Assembly: GCA_950022655.1 (NCBI GenBank) | Contig: OX465579.1 | Location: 53,113,950-53,177,949 of the forward strand | From: Alentia gelatinosa | Taxonomy: Eukaryota > Annelida > Polychaeta > Phyllodocida > Polynoidae | Direction of reading: 5' to 3' | DNA: 64,000 nt | Shown: positions 11,285 to 25,260 of the stretch, in pieces | Position numbering within the stretch: the stretch's first letter is position 1 | Layout: each line of letters starts with the position of its first letter | Notes under the pieces: model-generated | What the model was told of the DNA's origin: nothing | The model's database searches: none | Seen by the model: only the letters and a program-made list of their open reading frames with translations | Position numbers and translations under genes: made by a program

Positions 11285-11479
11285 ACTCAGATGGAAATCA
11301 TGGTAATATTGTGTATGTATTCTCTAGTACTCAACTACTTTGTGAGAACTATTATACTATTCAAACCAAGAACTGGATCCATTTCCACATAGAACCTACT
11401 GCAGCGCTCGACCTAAGGCTCTCACTTCCATGTCTCACAAACGAGTGCTATCGTGTTGGGCATCGTAACTTAAGGGCCA

Positions 11480-12320
11480 GAACCACTGGTGCGATGCGAT
11501 TGTCGCAAGTCAATAAAAAGTCATAAACGGCGGGCGAGGGTCATAAAACGGTACCGCCCGTCGCATCGCACCCAATCGCTCCTGTGGGGCCGGGCTTGCG
11601 CACGTGTGCGATTGTGTGCGATGCGACGGATCCGTCGCATCACACATCTTGAAATGTTCATAATATGCGACAGATTCGTCGCACAGGTATGGTATACTTC
11701 CTATTATATCTGTATAGAAACTTTACTATACATGCACTTGATTGATTCAGTTTATGAAATGACCAAAGCATGGGGATGAATAATTCATAATTCAGCAACT
11801 TATATTTTCCACCCTTTCACCTGATATATTGTTGAATGTAAACCAGAATCTGACACTGTGATGTCACTAGCAAAATGTAAAACACCAATATGGGTGAATT
11901 TTGTTGACAATAATTTATTTTAAAATTCAATTTAGTTAAACAGGCTACCATTGGGCCGACTACAGTGAATAATCACAGCACCATTTGGATGCCAGGTATC
12001 AAAAGGTGTGAAAGCTGTGAAAACAGCAGGCTGTGGCTGTAACCTAGGTGTAATTCTGATACCTTGTAGAGCGTGAGGGTTGTGAAGTGATATAATCATA
12101 ATTAGATGTCTGTACATAATAAATACTAGAAATTAGGTTTCACACCTAGGCCTATGTACGTTGGTGGTGCCAGAAGTAATGCGACGATTCCATCGCATCA
12201 GTGGGGCATACCCTGGATTTTTCTTGCAATTGAGTGCGATGAATCCATCGCAATAGGGTCATAAACCCCGCCAAGGGGGGGGGGGGTTATGGGGCCATAA
12301 AACCTGTGTGACAATCACAT
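11480..12320. repeat. cluster of GATGCGACGGATCC-type palindromes
   Basis: A perfect 22-bp palindrome at 11620-11641 (half GATGCGACGGA) sits in a 32-bp near-palindrome. Related cores recur near 11489, 11668, 12180 and 12236 (GCGATGaATCCATCGC type). GTCATAAAACGG or GTCATAAACCCC follows near 11543 and 12250. A G12 tract lies in 12277-12290. The two ends look roughly inverted (CCACTGGTGCGATGCG versus GCGATTCCATCGCATCAGTG-type), so one dispersed foldback family may be split by 11700-12170. Confidence 0.55.
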
Positions 12321-12339
12321 CGCTGGATTCTCCATGGTA

Positions 12340-12540
12340 GTCACCCAACCAGGGAATTCACATCTACTGACTACTCCAGGTAGGGCAGAGATTTCCCTAT
12401 GGCCTGTATCCTAAATAGGCGCCAATCACGGAATTAACACCATCTACTAACTCCCCAGTTAGGTGATTTTCCATATCGTGTACCCAAAACAAAGTCCTAA
12501 TCAGGGGATTAACGGTCTACCAACTCTCCATAATGGACAG
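12340..12540. repeat. imperfect ~72-bp tandem repeat, about 3 units
   Basis: The motif AATCAxGGxATTAAC followed by TCTACxAACTxxCCA recurs near 12350, 12430 and 12495, with diverged spacers between. The short array has no coding sense. Confidence 0.5.
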
Positions 12541-14821
<2,281 letters not shown>

Positions 14822-15550
14822 TTAGTTATACAATTTTGCTAGAGCTTGTTTCTTGGTATACAATTTGAATTGATCATACTTTTCCAGATCTCTGGGTCCA
14901 CTCGGTAATGAATTCCACAGTGTGGCTCCTCTAAAGAGGGTACCAGTTTTATATCTTTCACATTTGGGCATATTAACCCTGAAAACAATCGCCTCATTTT
15001 GTCTGGTGGACCTTGTTTTTTTCACAACCAAATCCGAGCAACCTTTTTGGCGATACATATAATTCTTTATATGCATCTCAACTCTATCCGTCAATAGTGG
15101 AAGTTTAGCCCTCTTATGAAGGTCAAGAACATTTGATCTACCATCTCGTCGTAAACAAATCCTAAGTCCTGCATTTTGCTTTATCTGAAGTTGGGTCTTT
15201 AGTACTTGTGAACAACCCGAGGTCAAGATATCACCATAATCAAAAAAAGGAAGGATCATCGTTTTATATATTTTAATAGCCGTATCTTTATTTAAGTATT
15301 TACGAATTTTGCCCAACAAATATAACTTATTAGAAACCTTTTTAAGAGTATATTCAACATGTTTATTAAAATTTAAATATTGATCCATGATGAAACCCAG
15401 GTATTTAAAATGAAAAACTCTCTCAATAACTTGCTCATTCAAGAAAAGCCTTTTGTTTTGAATTGTTGATATCTTGTGTGGTGAACCAAAAAACATATAT
15501 TTGTTTTTTTCGCATTGACTGTCAGTTTACAGAGTGTACAGAGTAACCTT
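14822..15550 (-). pseudogene. 5'-truncated LINE RT thumb and C-terminus, in SMIM7 intron
   Basis: Minus-strand frame of about 224 residues. FHFKYLGFIMDQYLNFNKH and LPFFDYGDIL are RT-thumb motifs, and LFRGATLWNSLPSG is the usual LINE C-terminal box. Just upstream, KLTVNAKKTK is readable after a 1-nt frameshift in an A run near 15508, so coding extends to about 15545. There the sequence becomes unrelated, which marks the 5' truncation. No palm (YADD) is present. It has the same strand as SMIM7 and sits between its exons. Confidence 0.85.
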
Positions 15551-15601
15551 GTTTCCGTATAAAACCATTCACAACAGGTCAGGTTTCCTTATATTACTCA
15601 C

Positions 15602-15648
15602 CTGCTGTGGGTTCTCTGTCTGCAAATTCTATTGTGTCTCGCCTTTTT
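15602..15648 (-). CDS. SMIM7: SMIM7 internal microexon (47 nt)
   Basis: Minus-strand 47-nt exon with acceptor TTTTGCAG and donor GTGAGT. It encodes KRRDTIEFADREPTA, the hydrophilic linker of SMIM7, as 1 + 45 + 1 nt. The first A completes the Leu codon begun in the exon at 15884-15925, and the final G begins the Gly codon completed at 13646. Small size alone would be weak evidence, but protein identity, both splice sites and both phases agree. Confidence 0.85.
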
Positions 15649-15883
15649 CTGCAAAAGTATGATACAGTTAGCTAAAATATGCAATTGGATATTTAAGAAA
15701 ACGAAAGGTCATTCTAGAGTGTAGGTCTTCTGGTTAACCTTGCTAATGCCCAACTATTCCCATTCGAAATTTTGGTCCTCACAAACATGATATAATATAC
15801 TATTCACTTGCATTTGTTAATCAACGGTAACAAAACAATCAGGTTTTACAGAAGATAGGTAGTTAGAAACGGTTGATACTTAC

Positions 15884-15925
15884 AGCTTAAAATTTAATAT
15901 AGCTCCCGCGTTGACTAGCAGTGTC
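15884..15925 (-). CDS. SMIM7: SMIM7 internal exon (first membrane segment)
   Basis: Minus-strand 42-nt exon, acceptor TTTATTTTTAG and donor GTAAGTA. It encodes TLLVNAGAILNFK plus split codons at each end (1 + 39 + 2 nt), matching the N-terminal hydrophobic segment of SMIM7 that precedes the basic linker. The initiating exon (family start of the type MIGDI..LFG, ending in a split Gly codon) should lie at higher coordinates. I searched to about 22 kb by eye and did not find it. Confidence 0.85.
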
Positions 15926-17940
15926 CTAAAAATAAAGCAAGTAATATAGGAACTAATAAGAATTGTTAGGATTAACTAATATGCTAGGAGTTTGATCGCA
16001 TCGTAGGGATGTCTGTTGGGGCCAGCAAAAAAGTGGAAATATTTTTATACGTAATTTACTGCCATATAGAGGCTAATAAAACATGGAAAACACATAAGTG
16101 TTGGCCATTGAATGGGGCTGAGTGTGTGTGGAGAAGTTCGAATTACTGTTTTATCGCTATGAATCAGGCTCAATTTAGAGAATCTTTGTTTTATAGAAGC
16201 AAAGATAATTATATAAACTGGATATGAAAACATAGATTTCCATGGAAAGACGGAAAACTGCCATCTCTGGAATCTTAATTAAAACATATAACAAAATAGA
16301 ACATCATTTTCAATGGAGGTCGGGCATCTTTTTACGCGACCCGAAACAATATTGAGTACGAGCTTCTGATACTAAGTCTATGGAGAAATATATCAGAAGT
16401 GGGATAGCAAGAAATAAGAATTATCTTTGGCATGCAGAACCAAAGGGTCATGAGATTCTGTTTCTCTTATTGTCGAAAATCACGAAATGGCAGCAAATAG
16501 ACTATATATCGAATATTTCAAAAAGTCCTTTTTGGGGAATAGTTTTGATGGTTTCTATCGGAAAATTTCTTGTCTGGGTTCAATCATGGTCTATCGGTAA
16601 CCTTATCGGGTTTGGTGGGTACCACCTCTTATTCTAACCTTCACTGGCCCAAAGTATTTTATCAGTTTCTCAAATTCCTATCACACCCTCGTTACTTTCT
16701 TATTTACTATGTCATTCTTAACATTATCTATTACAAACTGTTGCGTTGTTACACGTCACCATTGTCATGAATTAACATGCCTTTAAAACTAATAACATTC
16801 ATTTCCCCAGGTACACTAACACTGCTACAGCCTATAGGGACCCCAAAACCGCATCAACAGAAAAAAAAGAGATTTAAACACTATGATATACTAATGGGGC
16901 TGTTCCACCAACTAGGCTTTCGACAGGTGGCCAGACTCGCCAGCCTTGCTGCCACCGGGCGACTGGGTCGCTGGAAATGTTCAAATTGTTCAAACTATTC
17001 CACCAATCACCTTATTCTAGCCAGCTGACGACCACAAGGGGGCCACACAGTGCAGTACACAGCAACTGCATCCACCAAGCAGTGTGGTCAAGCAGGGCTG
17101 GTGGAGGTGATACTACTGCGATGCTGTCTGGTTGACTTTGGCTGCATTAAGGCCATGCTCCACTGTGCCGATCCTTGTTCTCCACCCGTTTTGATCTTCC
17201 CCTAATAGGTGGTGTTGCTCCATTAGCGCTCCACTGATCTTTTGTCAACTTCTACTTGATCGGCACTTGGTCTGCACTTGGTCAGGATACCAGGTCCACG
17301 GGAGATCAAGTGCCAATGATGTGGAGTTCGGGTGCCGATGATTCCGGCCGCAGCTCCACTGCAGTTCCACTACTGGCAACTGAGGGACAATTGTCCAGCA
17401 ACCACATGATCGCCCCTCGGTCTCCACTCCATGTAATGAATGTGTGTGTATAGCACAATCTAGTGCTAAAATTCTACCATATGTACCCAAAACTGGCTGA
17501 ATTTTCGGGCTCTGCTCACAGGTTTATGACTCGCAGGCATCACCCATTCACGTTAACTGTGTTCACTGAAGTAAAGTCGGGGGGCAGTAAACGGGGAAGC
17601 ATCAAACCTACCGGCTGGCCGTGTATTCCAGCTGGCAAAAGCTATTTAATCACCTTTCCCGGCAGTCCTTTGAAGGTGTCACTTTATGATTTTGCGTGGA
17701 CATATCTCATGAAATTTACGCTGCCCAGCCAGCTAGGTTGGTGTATGAGTAGGGTTTTTGAGCATTATGGCAGGCCAGCGTTCCTTGGGTTGCCAGCAGC
17801 CCAAAATACAAGCTTATTTACCTATAACTAACTGTTATTTTGGCCAGGATGGATCTACAAAGTCACAATTACAATATTTCGAAAACGGCGCCATGTCAGT
17901 GCATGATATATCAACTTATATCAATGCGCAGCCCTTAACT
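15926..17940. other. no gene recognised; possible foldback at 16.9-17.4 kb
   Basis: It presumably holds SMIM7 intron and upstream sequence. A G+C-richer stretch at 16900-17420 has loosely inverted words (TGATCGGCACTTGG near 17260 versus GATCAAGTGCCAATG near 17305), suggesting a decayed foldback element. The open frames at 16009-16227 and 17463-17831 resemble nothing I know. Confidence 0.4.
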
Positions 17941-18052
17941 GTAAACCTAACCCAAACCTAATCCTAAAGGTAAGCATAAAATAGGGTTAGGGTAAGGGTT
18001 AGCCCTAACCCTAAAGTAGGGTTAGGGTTAGCCTTAACCCTAACCCTAAAGC
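17941..18052. repeat. interstitial telomere-like repeats in opposing orientations
   Basis: Blocks of GGGTTAGGGTT and CCTAACCCTAA alternate over about 110 bp: CCTAACCC near 17946, GGGTTAGGG near 17983, CCCTAACCC near 18003, GGGTTAGGG near 18020, and CCCTAACCCTAA near 18037. They are degenerate and arranged so that arms could pair. TTAGGG is the common metazoan telomere unit. Confidence 0.8.
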
Positions 18053-19496
18053 AGAACTATATTCTCAGGTCGCGGATGAATTAGGGCCTCAAAGTGACAT
18101 TTCCTATGCTTACATGCTGGACACCCCGGATCTCCAGTTTTACCACAAAGGTATTGCGATATCACTATTCATTGAACCCGTCTCAGAGAAACAATCGAAG
18201 CCAGTAATTAGGCACTGACATAACTCCAGTTCGCGGCTCTGGCTGCCGCAGCCGCTCATAGTGTGATTAACCCTTTGAGGGACACTTTTTACCTCACCTA
18301 TCTTCAAAAGTCGATTCTGAAGCTATTTATTGGAATGTCAAGACAATTAGGGTGTCATATTAACGGGCTTGATGAGATCTATCACATGCATATAAGTTAT
18401 CAATGATTGGTTGAGAGGAAAATAAGGATTTGGTCAAGTGAAATTAAAGCCCAACTTTAGAGGCATTTTATGGTATGAAGATCAAGTTGCTCGTAAAAAT
18501 AACTAGTTTGCACATGTTCTATTGTTAAAAATGGAATTATAATGCTACATCTTGAAGGAGATCATAATGGTACAACTAGGGTCTATGAAGAAAGTAGTCC
18601 CAAGCGCGAGTAAGAACTTTGATATTCTGATCATTTGACACAAAATATTAAATAGCAGTACAAATATAACATTAAGTTCTGTAATAAATGCAAATGCTTA
18701 AAGACCTGAGAAAGTCTACTACAGATATGACCACCCTAACGCCACCACCACCAGCCACCTGAGATTACAAGCAGCTCAAGTTTCATTAAACTCCACTCAC
18801 TCTCCAAACATAGTTCTTAGTTCAGGGGTTTCAGGGGGTTTCACTTAACCTATGGCAGTCCACTATAGCACCATTGAGTTCTCAGGGGAATTCCCCTGAC
18901 TCTGCAAGGCCCTGGGACCCACAGGGTACCATTGGGTGCAGCCTGACACCAGCCACCGGGCATGGCTCCGGCTACTGGCCGCCTATTTAGAGATAAACTA
19001 CATTTCAATAGAATGAATGGTTATTTTCAGAGTTGAGAAAAATACCTGAAAACCTGAGATTCCCTGAGAACTGGCATCCCTGTCATTTACCTAATTCAGC
19101 AACAATGAACTTTGACCTTAAAATGACCTTGACCTTGAAAAAGGTCATCTCACGCATGGTCATATCCGCATTTAAGTAATTAAATGACTCTTGATACCAG
19201 CTTGGTGGATCACCATATTTGGATCACACTTAAACGATAGGATGAATTCCAGGTCTTTGAATGGCCATAACTTTGCTTAAAATTGGCATAAAGACTTCAT
19301 TCAAAAAGCAAAATCAATCAGTTTTGCAAGATCTATCCATAGATCACCAGCTAGAGTGCATAGAATTAGGTAAGTGCCTACAGTAATATAAACCAAAAGC
19401 AAAGCCAAAGCAAGGCAAAGACACAGAATAAATAGTCAGCGAAATTCTGACTGACTGGCATGAATGCAGTTTTCCTAGTCAGACGCGTTGAACCCT
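18053..19496. other. no gene; dispersed TGACCTTGACCTT motif
   Basis: No coding frame was recognised. At 19111-19146 the words TGACCTT, TGACCTTGACCTT and AAGGTCA are clustered, which would look like nuclear-receptor half-sites. I believe similar strings occur in dispersed repeats of marine invertebrates, so a regulatory role is not claimed. Confidence 0.4.
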
Positions 19497-20160
19497 TTAC
19501 TATATACCCATGCCGTATATACTGTAAATACGCACCGTTTCGGCATATGACGTATAAATACTGTACGGACCAGTGGTCCGTACACCAAAATACGGACCAC
19601 CTTGCCATACACATTTATTAAAATTTTGGTTGTTAAGAAAAAGGAAATTGATTTTTTTTTAAAGTTTCGGGTATATAGTAAATATATAACGTCCAACCAT
19701 GCTTGATGATAATTTACAGTTTGTACGGAACTCGGCATAAATGCCTCGGCTCGTACAAACCGTAAATTACCATCTCATTCTGTGACTTGTACAGCATGGT
19801 CAGGACGTTCTATATAATTACTATATACCCATGCTGTATATACTGCAAATACGCACCGTATTGGCCTATGACGTAAAAATACTGTACGGACCACTGGTCC
19901 GTACACTGAAATACGGACCACCTAGCCATACACCTTTATTAAAATTTTGGTTGTTAAGAAAAATGAAGTTGATTTTTTTTAAATTTCGGGCATATAGTAA
20001 ATATATAACGTCCAACCATGCTTGTACAAATCACAGAACTCGATGCTAATTTACCGTTTATACGGAACTCGGCGTAAACGCCTCGGTCCGTACAAACGGT
20101 AAATTAGCATCTCATTCTGTGACTTGTACAGCATGATCAGGACGTTCTATATAATTACTA
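19497..20160. repeat. tandem duplication (~321 bp period) of a double-hairpin unit
   Basis: TTACTATATACCCATGC starts at 19497 and again at 19818. Each unit contains a perfect palindrome built on GTACGGACCA/TGGTCCGTAC (near 19570 and 19887), then a long hairpin. In copy 2 the hairpin (20011-20150) has arms of about 75 bp, centred on GGCGTAAACGCC. Copy 1 has lost about 20 bp from one arm. Both hairpins end in the same AACGTCC/GGACGTT arms. A reversed, older copy lies at 9340-9660. Confidence 0.85.
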
Positions 20161-22337
20161 AAACGGTGCAGTTTGGGTCATGCTATGACTAAGTTTTTTG
20201 GACTGAATTAATAATAAATAAATAGATCTAGAACGCACCCGTCAAACTCCAAAAAATGTCGTGTTTACAGTCCAAATGCAAAGAGACTTTTTTTTACTGC
20301 GATTGTCATCGATCAAGTTACAAATCAGTTAGTATACCATAAGCCTATAAAGACAACCCTCAGTTATGTTTGAAACTTTGAAGTTTGAGCCACAAGATCA
20401 TCTAGATTCGTGAATTTGCGTGTCACTGTCACTCCCCTGAGTGGATGGACCTTCTGTTTTGACTTTTGTGTGGGCGAAGCATGGATATATATTAATATAT
20501 AGATCGAATGCTACGTAGACTTACCCAACGAGAATTAGGTCTGAAATCATGTTTATCCTGTTTTGTGTATTCTAGATCTATAGACAAACAGTCAATTAAT
20601 TATATCCGTAAGCAATGCGTGATTAACTTCTTGAAATCCACGTCACAGGTTGTTGATATCCACCATTTTGGTTTTCTCTGATCATGTGACCATTTCTCTG
20701 TGTCATGAAATAAGTTACGCCAGAAAATGGTATATGTTATTCATCGAAATACAAGTGCATCTTACGTACATGAGATTAAAGTAAATAGTAATGCTAATGA
20801 TGATAAGAACGAAAAGTTCTTATTACTACCAGGCGATTTTCCTAAATGGTAAATTTCGCCTAAATCACTCAGTACGGTGGTTCCTCAGAGCACCACTAGG
20901 AGTAGACTGGTTCCCTGCCCCAATGCATTTAGGTATGTGAGTGAGCGCATTGGCCAGGCTACCAGGCTACACTAGGAGGTATAGGAGCACAGTTGATGAC
21001 TCTCTACACAGAGTAAATGCAAATTAGAGAGTAAGAAAGAAAGGATATATATATATACCTTTTATCAGTATTGCATCAAAAAACTATATCCAAATATACA
21101 GAGGTATTTTGCAACTAACGCTGACCCATCTGCCCTAGACCACGTGCTGGCATCTAGCGGAGCATGGTGAAACCGCTGGCACAGGTGAGGCAGGGATCAT
21201 GTCGTCTGCTTTCAACTACTTTCGTTGTAGTCGTTTGTTTTTAGACGATATTTAGCTGTAATGTTCATTTCTCAAAAAAAGTAAGTCCTCCGTATTTAAC
21301 AATTGAAGGAAATACACGACAAAGGGAAAATATAGGATATATTACCTTTAATATTAGTGCCAAGAGAGAGTTAAAGATGTAAACTCTCTCATAATATCAC
21401 GATAATTTAATGATACTTGATACTATAGTGACGGGCCGAGACAAGAACTCAAAGACAGGTCGAAATGGCAAATCAATGGCAAGAATGTCGACAACCAAAG
21501 TATAGTGAGTAGACGAATATTTTGTATCTAAGTTGATTTAAGAATTTCTTGCTATCCTAGCTGACAGTGCAAATGATTCACTACCCGCCACTGCACCAGT
21601 ACGGAGCGCTCAGAATTTATTGTGTGTGTATATATATATGGGGGGGGGGGGGGGGGGGGGATGTAGATTTTGCTCGGCGAATCCTCCAAAAATGAAGCGC
21701 CCCTCCTCGCTCCTCCTCGGGAATAAAAAATTGGGGGGCTTGCCGTGGAGGAATTCTAGCCTCACCTCGACATCATCTAGATCTATAGTATATATACTAT
21801 AGATCTCTAGGCTTAAATTATAACAACTAGGAACTAATGTTATTTCCATTTACAATGGAAGAGCGCGGTATACCTAAATTACCGGTACATAAGAAATCAT
21901 AAGAAATTATGTATTTGAGCCATCTATATTTGATCGAGAAGCAAGTATCAAGAATTGTTCAATAAACCCAGAGAATTAATTTGATAGTTGTTCTCAAGTG
22001 TCATGAACAGGATTACTTAATGAAACTAATTTCTGGTATTGAAATCAGTGTATACATCCTAATGCATTTAAAATGTCTCTGAATCAAGTCCTATATGGGT
22101 CTGAGTATAACAGGTTCAAAAATCTGGTCAGTGAATGAGGGTAAGGAGTATGTGTGTGAGAGTGGGGGAGAGGTGCTAATAGTAATATGGAGTGACTGGG
22201 TTGAGATAGAGTCATATGCCTACCCATCCACCAATCTCATACCTCCTTACTGGGTCTGGGTTTCTGCATAGTGAATGGTTTGTCCCTTCAGATGTGTAAG
22301 TTCCAATGCTATACAGTCAGGTGTGTCCCATCAGATT
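20161..22337. other. no gene; simple repeats and a 28-bp palindrome
   Basis: (TA)n lies near 21045-21055. A TG/TA run followed by a long G tract (about 20 G) lies at 21622-21660. A perfect palindrome AGATCTATAGTATA and its complement occupy 21779-21806. Near 22311 the sequence ATACAGTCAGGTGTGTCCCA resembles words flanking the MITE at 29695-30069. No coding frame was recognised. Confidence 0.5.
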
Positions 22338-23756
22338 TGAATTTTTTTTTTTTTTAATAATATTTATTTCGCCATTCTGTTTACATGAAACAGTTCTTCC
22401 ATGGGAATCAGGGTTGCATACATCTAGATCAACAAACGTCTTGGTGAGATTTTGATAATAATGGAGAAAAAAAAGTGATCATTAAACACAGTAAACATAC
22501 AGTACAAGTTAGATGTTGTCCAGTATTACGATGGTTGTAGGAAGCTTTTAAATTCCTCTTTAGACCCGGCTCTCTGTATATTGCTATCTAGTTTGTTCCA
22601 TAAGGCTATGCCTCGATGTAGGGGTGATTTCCTGTACCCTTCCCCTTTATGCCTAAACTCTCGAAATCTTATCCTATCATCACCTCTTGTACCCCGCAGT
22701 CTCTGGTCCAGGTATTCCACATCATGTGATAATTTGTACATCAAGCACAGGAGTTGATTATTTCTTCGACAGTCAAGACTCTCAATGTCACACCGACCCA
22801 TCAATTCCACAATGGGCATTCTATAGTCATACGTTTTTAGGATAGTCCTAAGTCCCCTATTTTCCACTCTTTGCAGCTTTACCAGTTCAGCCTTATTAGC
22901 CCCCCCAGTGATGAACCCACAGTATTCGAATATAGGCCTGATGGCAGTTAGGTAGACTGTGCGCGCTATAGTAGTTGTTAGGCAGTTCCTAATCATCCTA
23001 AATTTAAACAATTTATGCATTACCGATTTAATGATACCTTTAATATGGTCACTCAGATCTAATCCACTGTCCAGCATTATTCCCAAATAACGATACGATG
23101 TACTAAACGGTATTACAGCTCCATCGTATTTCAAGACAATAGGTTCCAATCGCCGTAGTCGTGGTTTTGTGGCAAACCACATGGTTTTGGTTTTAGTCAC
23201 ATTGATAGTTAATGTATTGTCTTTGCTCCACTTCTCTATACACCTAATACCTTCTTGTTGTTTAAACAGGACATTATCTTCTTTAGCATCACTTGTATAT
23301 ATATAGAGCCAAATCATCTGCATACTGTAAGTAGTGGCATTCCCCAAGGTCCTTACACATATCATTGGCATATAACAGGTACAACAGGGGTCCAAGAACG
23401 GACCCTTGGGGAACACCGAACATCACATCTAGCGTATTACTCACTATACCATTGGCAATAACTCTTTGGCGGCGATCTGTTAAATAATCTTCTAACCAAT
23501 TATAAAGGCAGCTGGATATTTGGAAGTCATACTTAAGCTTGGCTAACAAAACATTACGCGGTAAGCTATCGAACGCCTTCTTTGCATCAAAGAAACACAC
23601 TGCTGTTAATTTTGCTTGATCCTTATTTTGATATATAGCTTGTGTCAATCTAAACAAGGCGTCACCCGTACTTTTACCCGGTAAAAAACCAAACTGATGT
23701 GGGTTCAGGCGGTCTGTGACTTCATTCATGAGCAGTTGTACATGCATTGTAAGGTG
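22338..23756 (-). mobile_element. 5'-truncated LINE (CR1-like), minus strand
   Basis: The 3' end is clear. A T run at about 22340-22353 is the sense-strand poly-A, immediately preceded by AATAAATATT. The coding part is RT only. The element is cut at its 5' end near 23750, and the Gypsy element inserted 5-15 bp beyond that point. The A-tailed end and RT resemble but are not identical to the plus-strand LINE at 57-61.5 kb. Confidence 0.85.
22526..23747 (-). pseudogene. LINE reverse transcriptase and C-terminal domain
   Basis: RT fingers and palm lie in 23289-23747: FGFLPGKSTGDAL, CFFDAKKAFDSL (motif A), FGVPQGSVLGPLLYLLY (motif B) and QYADDLALYIY (catalytic YADD). The thumb and C-terminus follow at 22526-23300 with SYRYLGIMLDSGLDLSDH, RPIFEYCGFI and SPLHRGIALWNKLDSNI. 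The two blocks are in different frames. The change falls in a short TATATATA run just after the catalytic motif, so a 2-nt slip in a microsatellite explains it. No endonuclease remains because of the 5' truncation. Confidence 0.9.
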
Positions 23757-23761
23757 GTAGG

Positions 23762-23884
23762 TGTATTAATTAGATCGTCGGAGAGGGAACACTAACTCAG
23801 GTTTACTACTTCATGATAGCAGGGCGAAGCCCGGATGTAGGTTTATTTATATATGACGTCAGTGGACAACATGATATTGATACA
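23762..23884 (-). repeat. Gypsy 3' LTR (123 bp)
   Basis: Begins on the sense strand TGTATCAATATCATG and ends CTAATTAATACA. It contains TATATAAATAAA, a possible TATA or polyadenylation signal. It matches the other LTR over about 110 bp, with differences mainly at the outermost sense-5' bases. 123 bp is very short for a Gypsy LTR. Confidence 0.9.
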
Positions 23885-23899
23885 TCTCCCCTTTTTTTA
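23885..23899 (-). promoter_or_regulatory. polypurine tract of the Gypsy element
   Basis: Sense strand AAAAAAAGGGGAGA abuts the first base of the 3' LTR, the expected place for the plus-strand primer of reverse transcription. Confidence 0.85.
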
Positions 23900-24141
23900 A
23901 GATTATAGATTCTTATAACACATTTCCCCCATACTGAAAAAAAGTTTACGTTTAGATGGGAATCAATGTCTGTTAAAAAAGTGTTCTTTTCTGCAACTCG
24001 TCAAGTCTTTCTTCCGGATGAATGTAAATTATTGGAATAATACTTATAAAAGAACTAAGCTAGATAGGCTGATTTGAAATCTCACCTATCGACACCAACA
24101 GGGTTTTATTCTTCCCTGGGGGTTTCCAGCATCTCTAACTA

Positions 24142-25260
24142 CTACTTAACCATAATGAGTCTTTCAGGAGCCTTATGAACTCTTTTGGGTCTTGGGGTTT
24201 TGGGAGCTGGCTGACTGAGCTCAGCCATTGGAACTGCTGGCACCGGTTGAGCCACTTGCGGTGTCACTGGGGCACGTGACACTGGTCCTGGAGTCACTGG
24301 AGCTGGTGTTGTTAGCTTTGGCGTTGCTGGAGTGGGTCGCCTGACCGACTCTGGTTGACGTGCCTGGGGCTGTGGTGTGCTGGTTGGATGCAGTGCTGGT
24401 GTGTCATCAGGTAGCATGTTGTAGCTTTCGTTGGTGGTTCTTATGTGCTTCCTGTTCCTCGTGTAGATGGCACCATCTTCTGTCTGAATCTCATAGGACC
24501 TTGGTCCGACGAGACCTGTTACAACGCCCTTCTTTGGCCATTTGCTGTTACCTCGGACACATATTACTTCTCCTTCCTGAAGTGGCTTTAGGGACTTGCC
24601 ACTCTTCTTAGATGTCTCTGGCCTCCTCCAATCCTCTTTCTTTTTGAGACGCATGGTCGGCAGGCGAGTGCGTAGATTTAGCTTGCCCAATAGCTGCGCT
24701 GGCGATTTACCGCAGTCGAGTGGTGCATTGCGATAGGCCAGTAATGCCAGATACTCATCTTCCCCTGCTTGCTTTGCCTTCGTAAGGAGGCGCTTCACGA
24801 TCTTCACTGCATTCTCAGCAAGCCTATTTGATTGTGGATAGTGCGGACTGGAGAACACATGGTCGAACTCCCAAGTTGCGGCAAACTCTGCAAAGTCTTC
24901 ACTCGTGAACCCCCATCTGTCACTAACTCGAAGTGTATGCCTTGACGAGCGAAGATGGCACGTAACCTCAGAATTACCCCACTTGCTTTTTTCGATGGTA
25001 AATGAGCAATATCGATGAAATGTGAGTAATAGTCCAAGGCGACTAGATATGGTTGTTTGTTGATAAAAAAAATATCGGCTGCTACCTTCTCCCATGCCTC
25101 GTCTGGTCTTTCATGAGGTAGCAGGGGCCCGGCTGGTTGAACGTACTGCTGCATCTGACAAGGTTCACACTACTTTACATAGTCGACGATGTCGTCGTTC
25201 ATGTTGGGCCAATACATCGACTGTCGAGCTCGACGTTTACTCTTCTCTATGCCTAGATGT
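24142..25260 (-). pseudogene. Gypsy pol: integrase
   Basis: The HHCC zinc region runs from about 25270 to 25160 (HLGIEKSKRRARQSMYWPN, then C-E-P-C) and is crossed by two in-frame stops (TGA near 25250, TAG near 25170). The catalytic core has LVALDYYSHFIDI and LVTDGG in 24804-25154, then a frameshift near 24925, then NRLAENAVKIVKRLL with the catalytic Glu. The C-terminus is Pro-rich with repeated PAPVTP-like segments and ends KAPERLIMVK. The enzyme would insert the cDNA. Confidence 0.9.

Noticed and set aside
16009..16227. 72-codon plus-strand frame near SMIM7
   Set aside because: No domain, no splice context and no match to the missing SMIM7 first exon.
19105..19150. Nuclear receptor response element (clustered TGACCT half-sites)
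   Set aside because: Far from any promoter seen here and likely part of a dispersed repeat.
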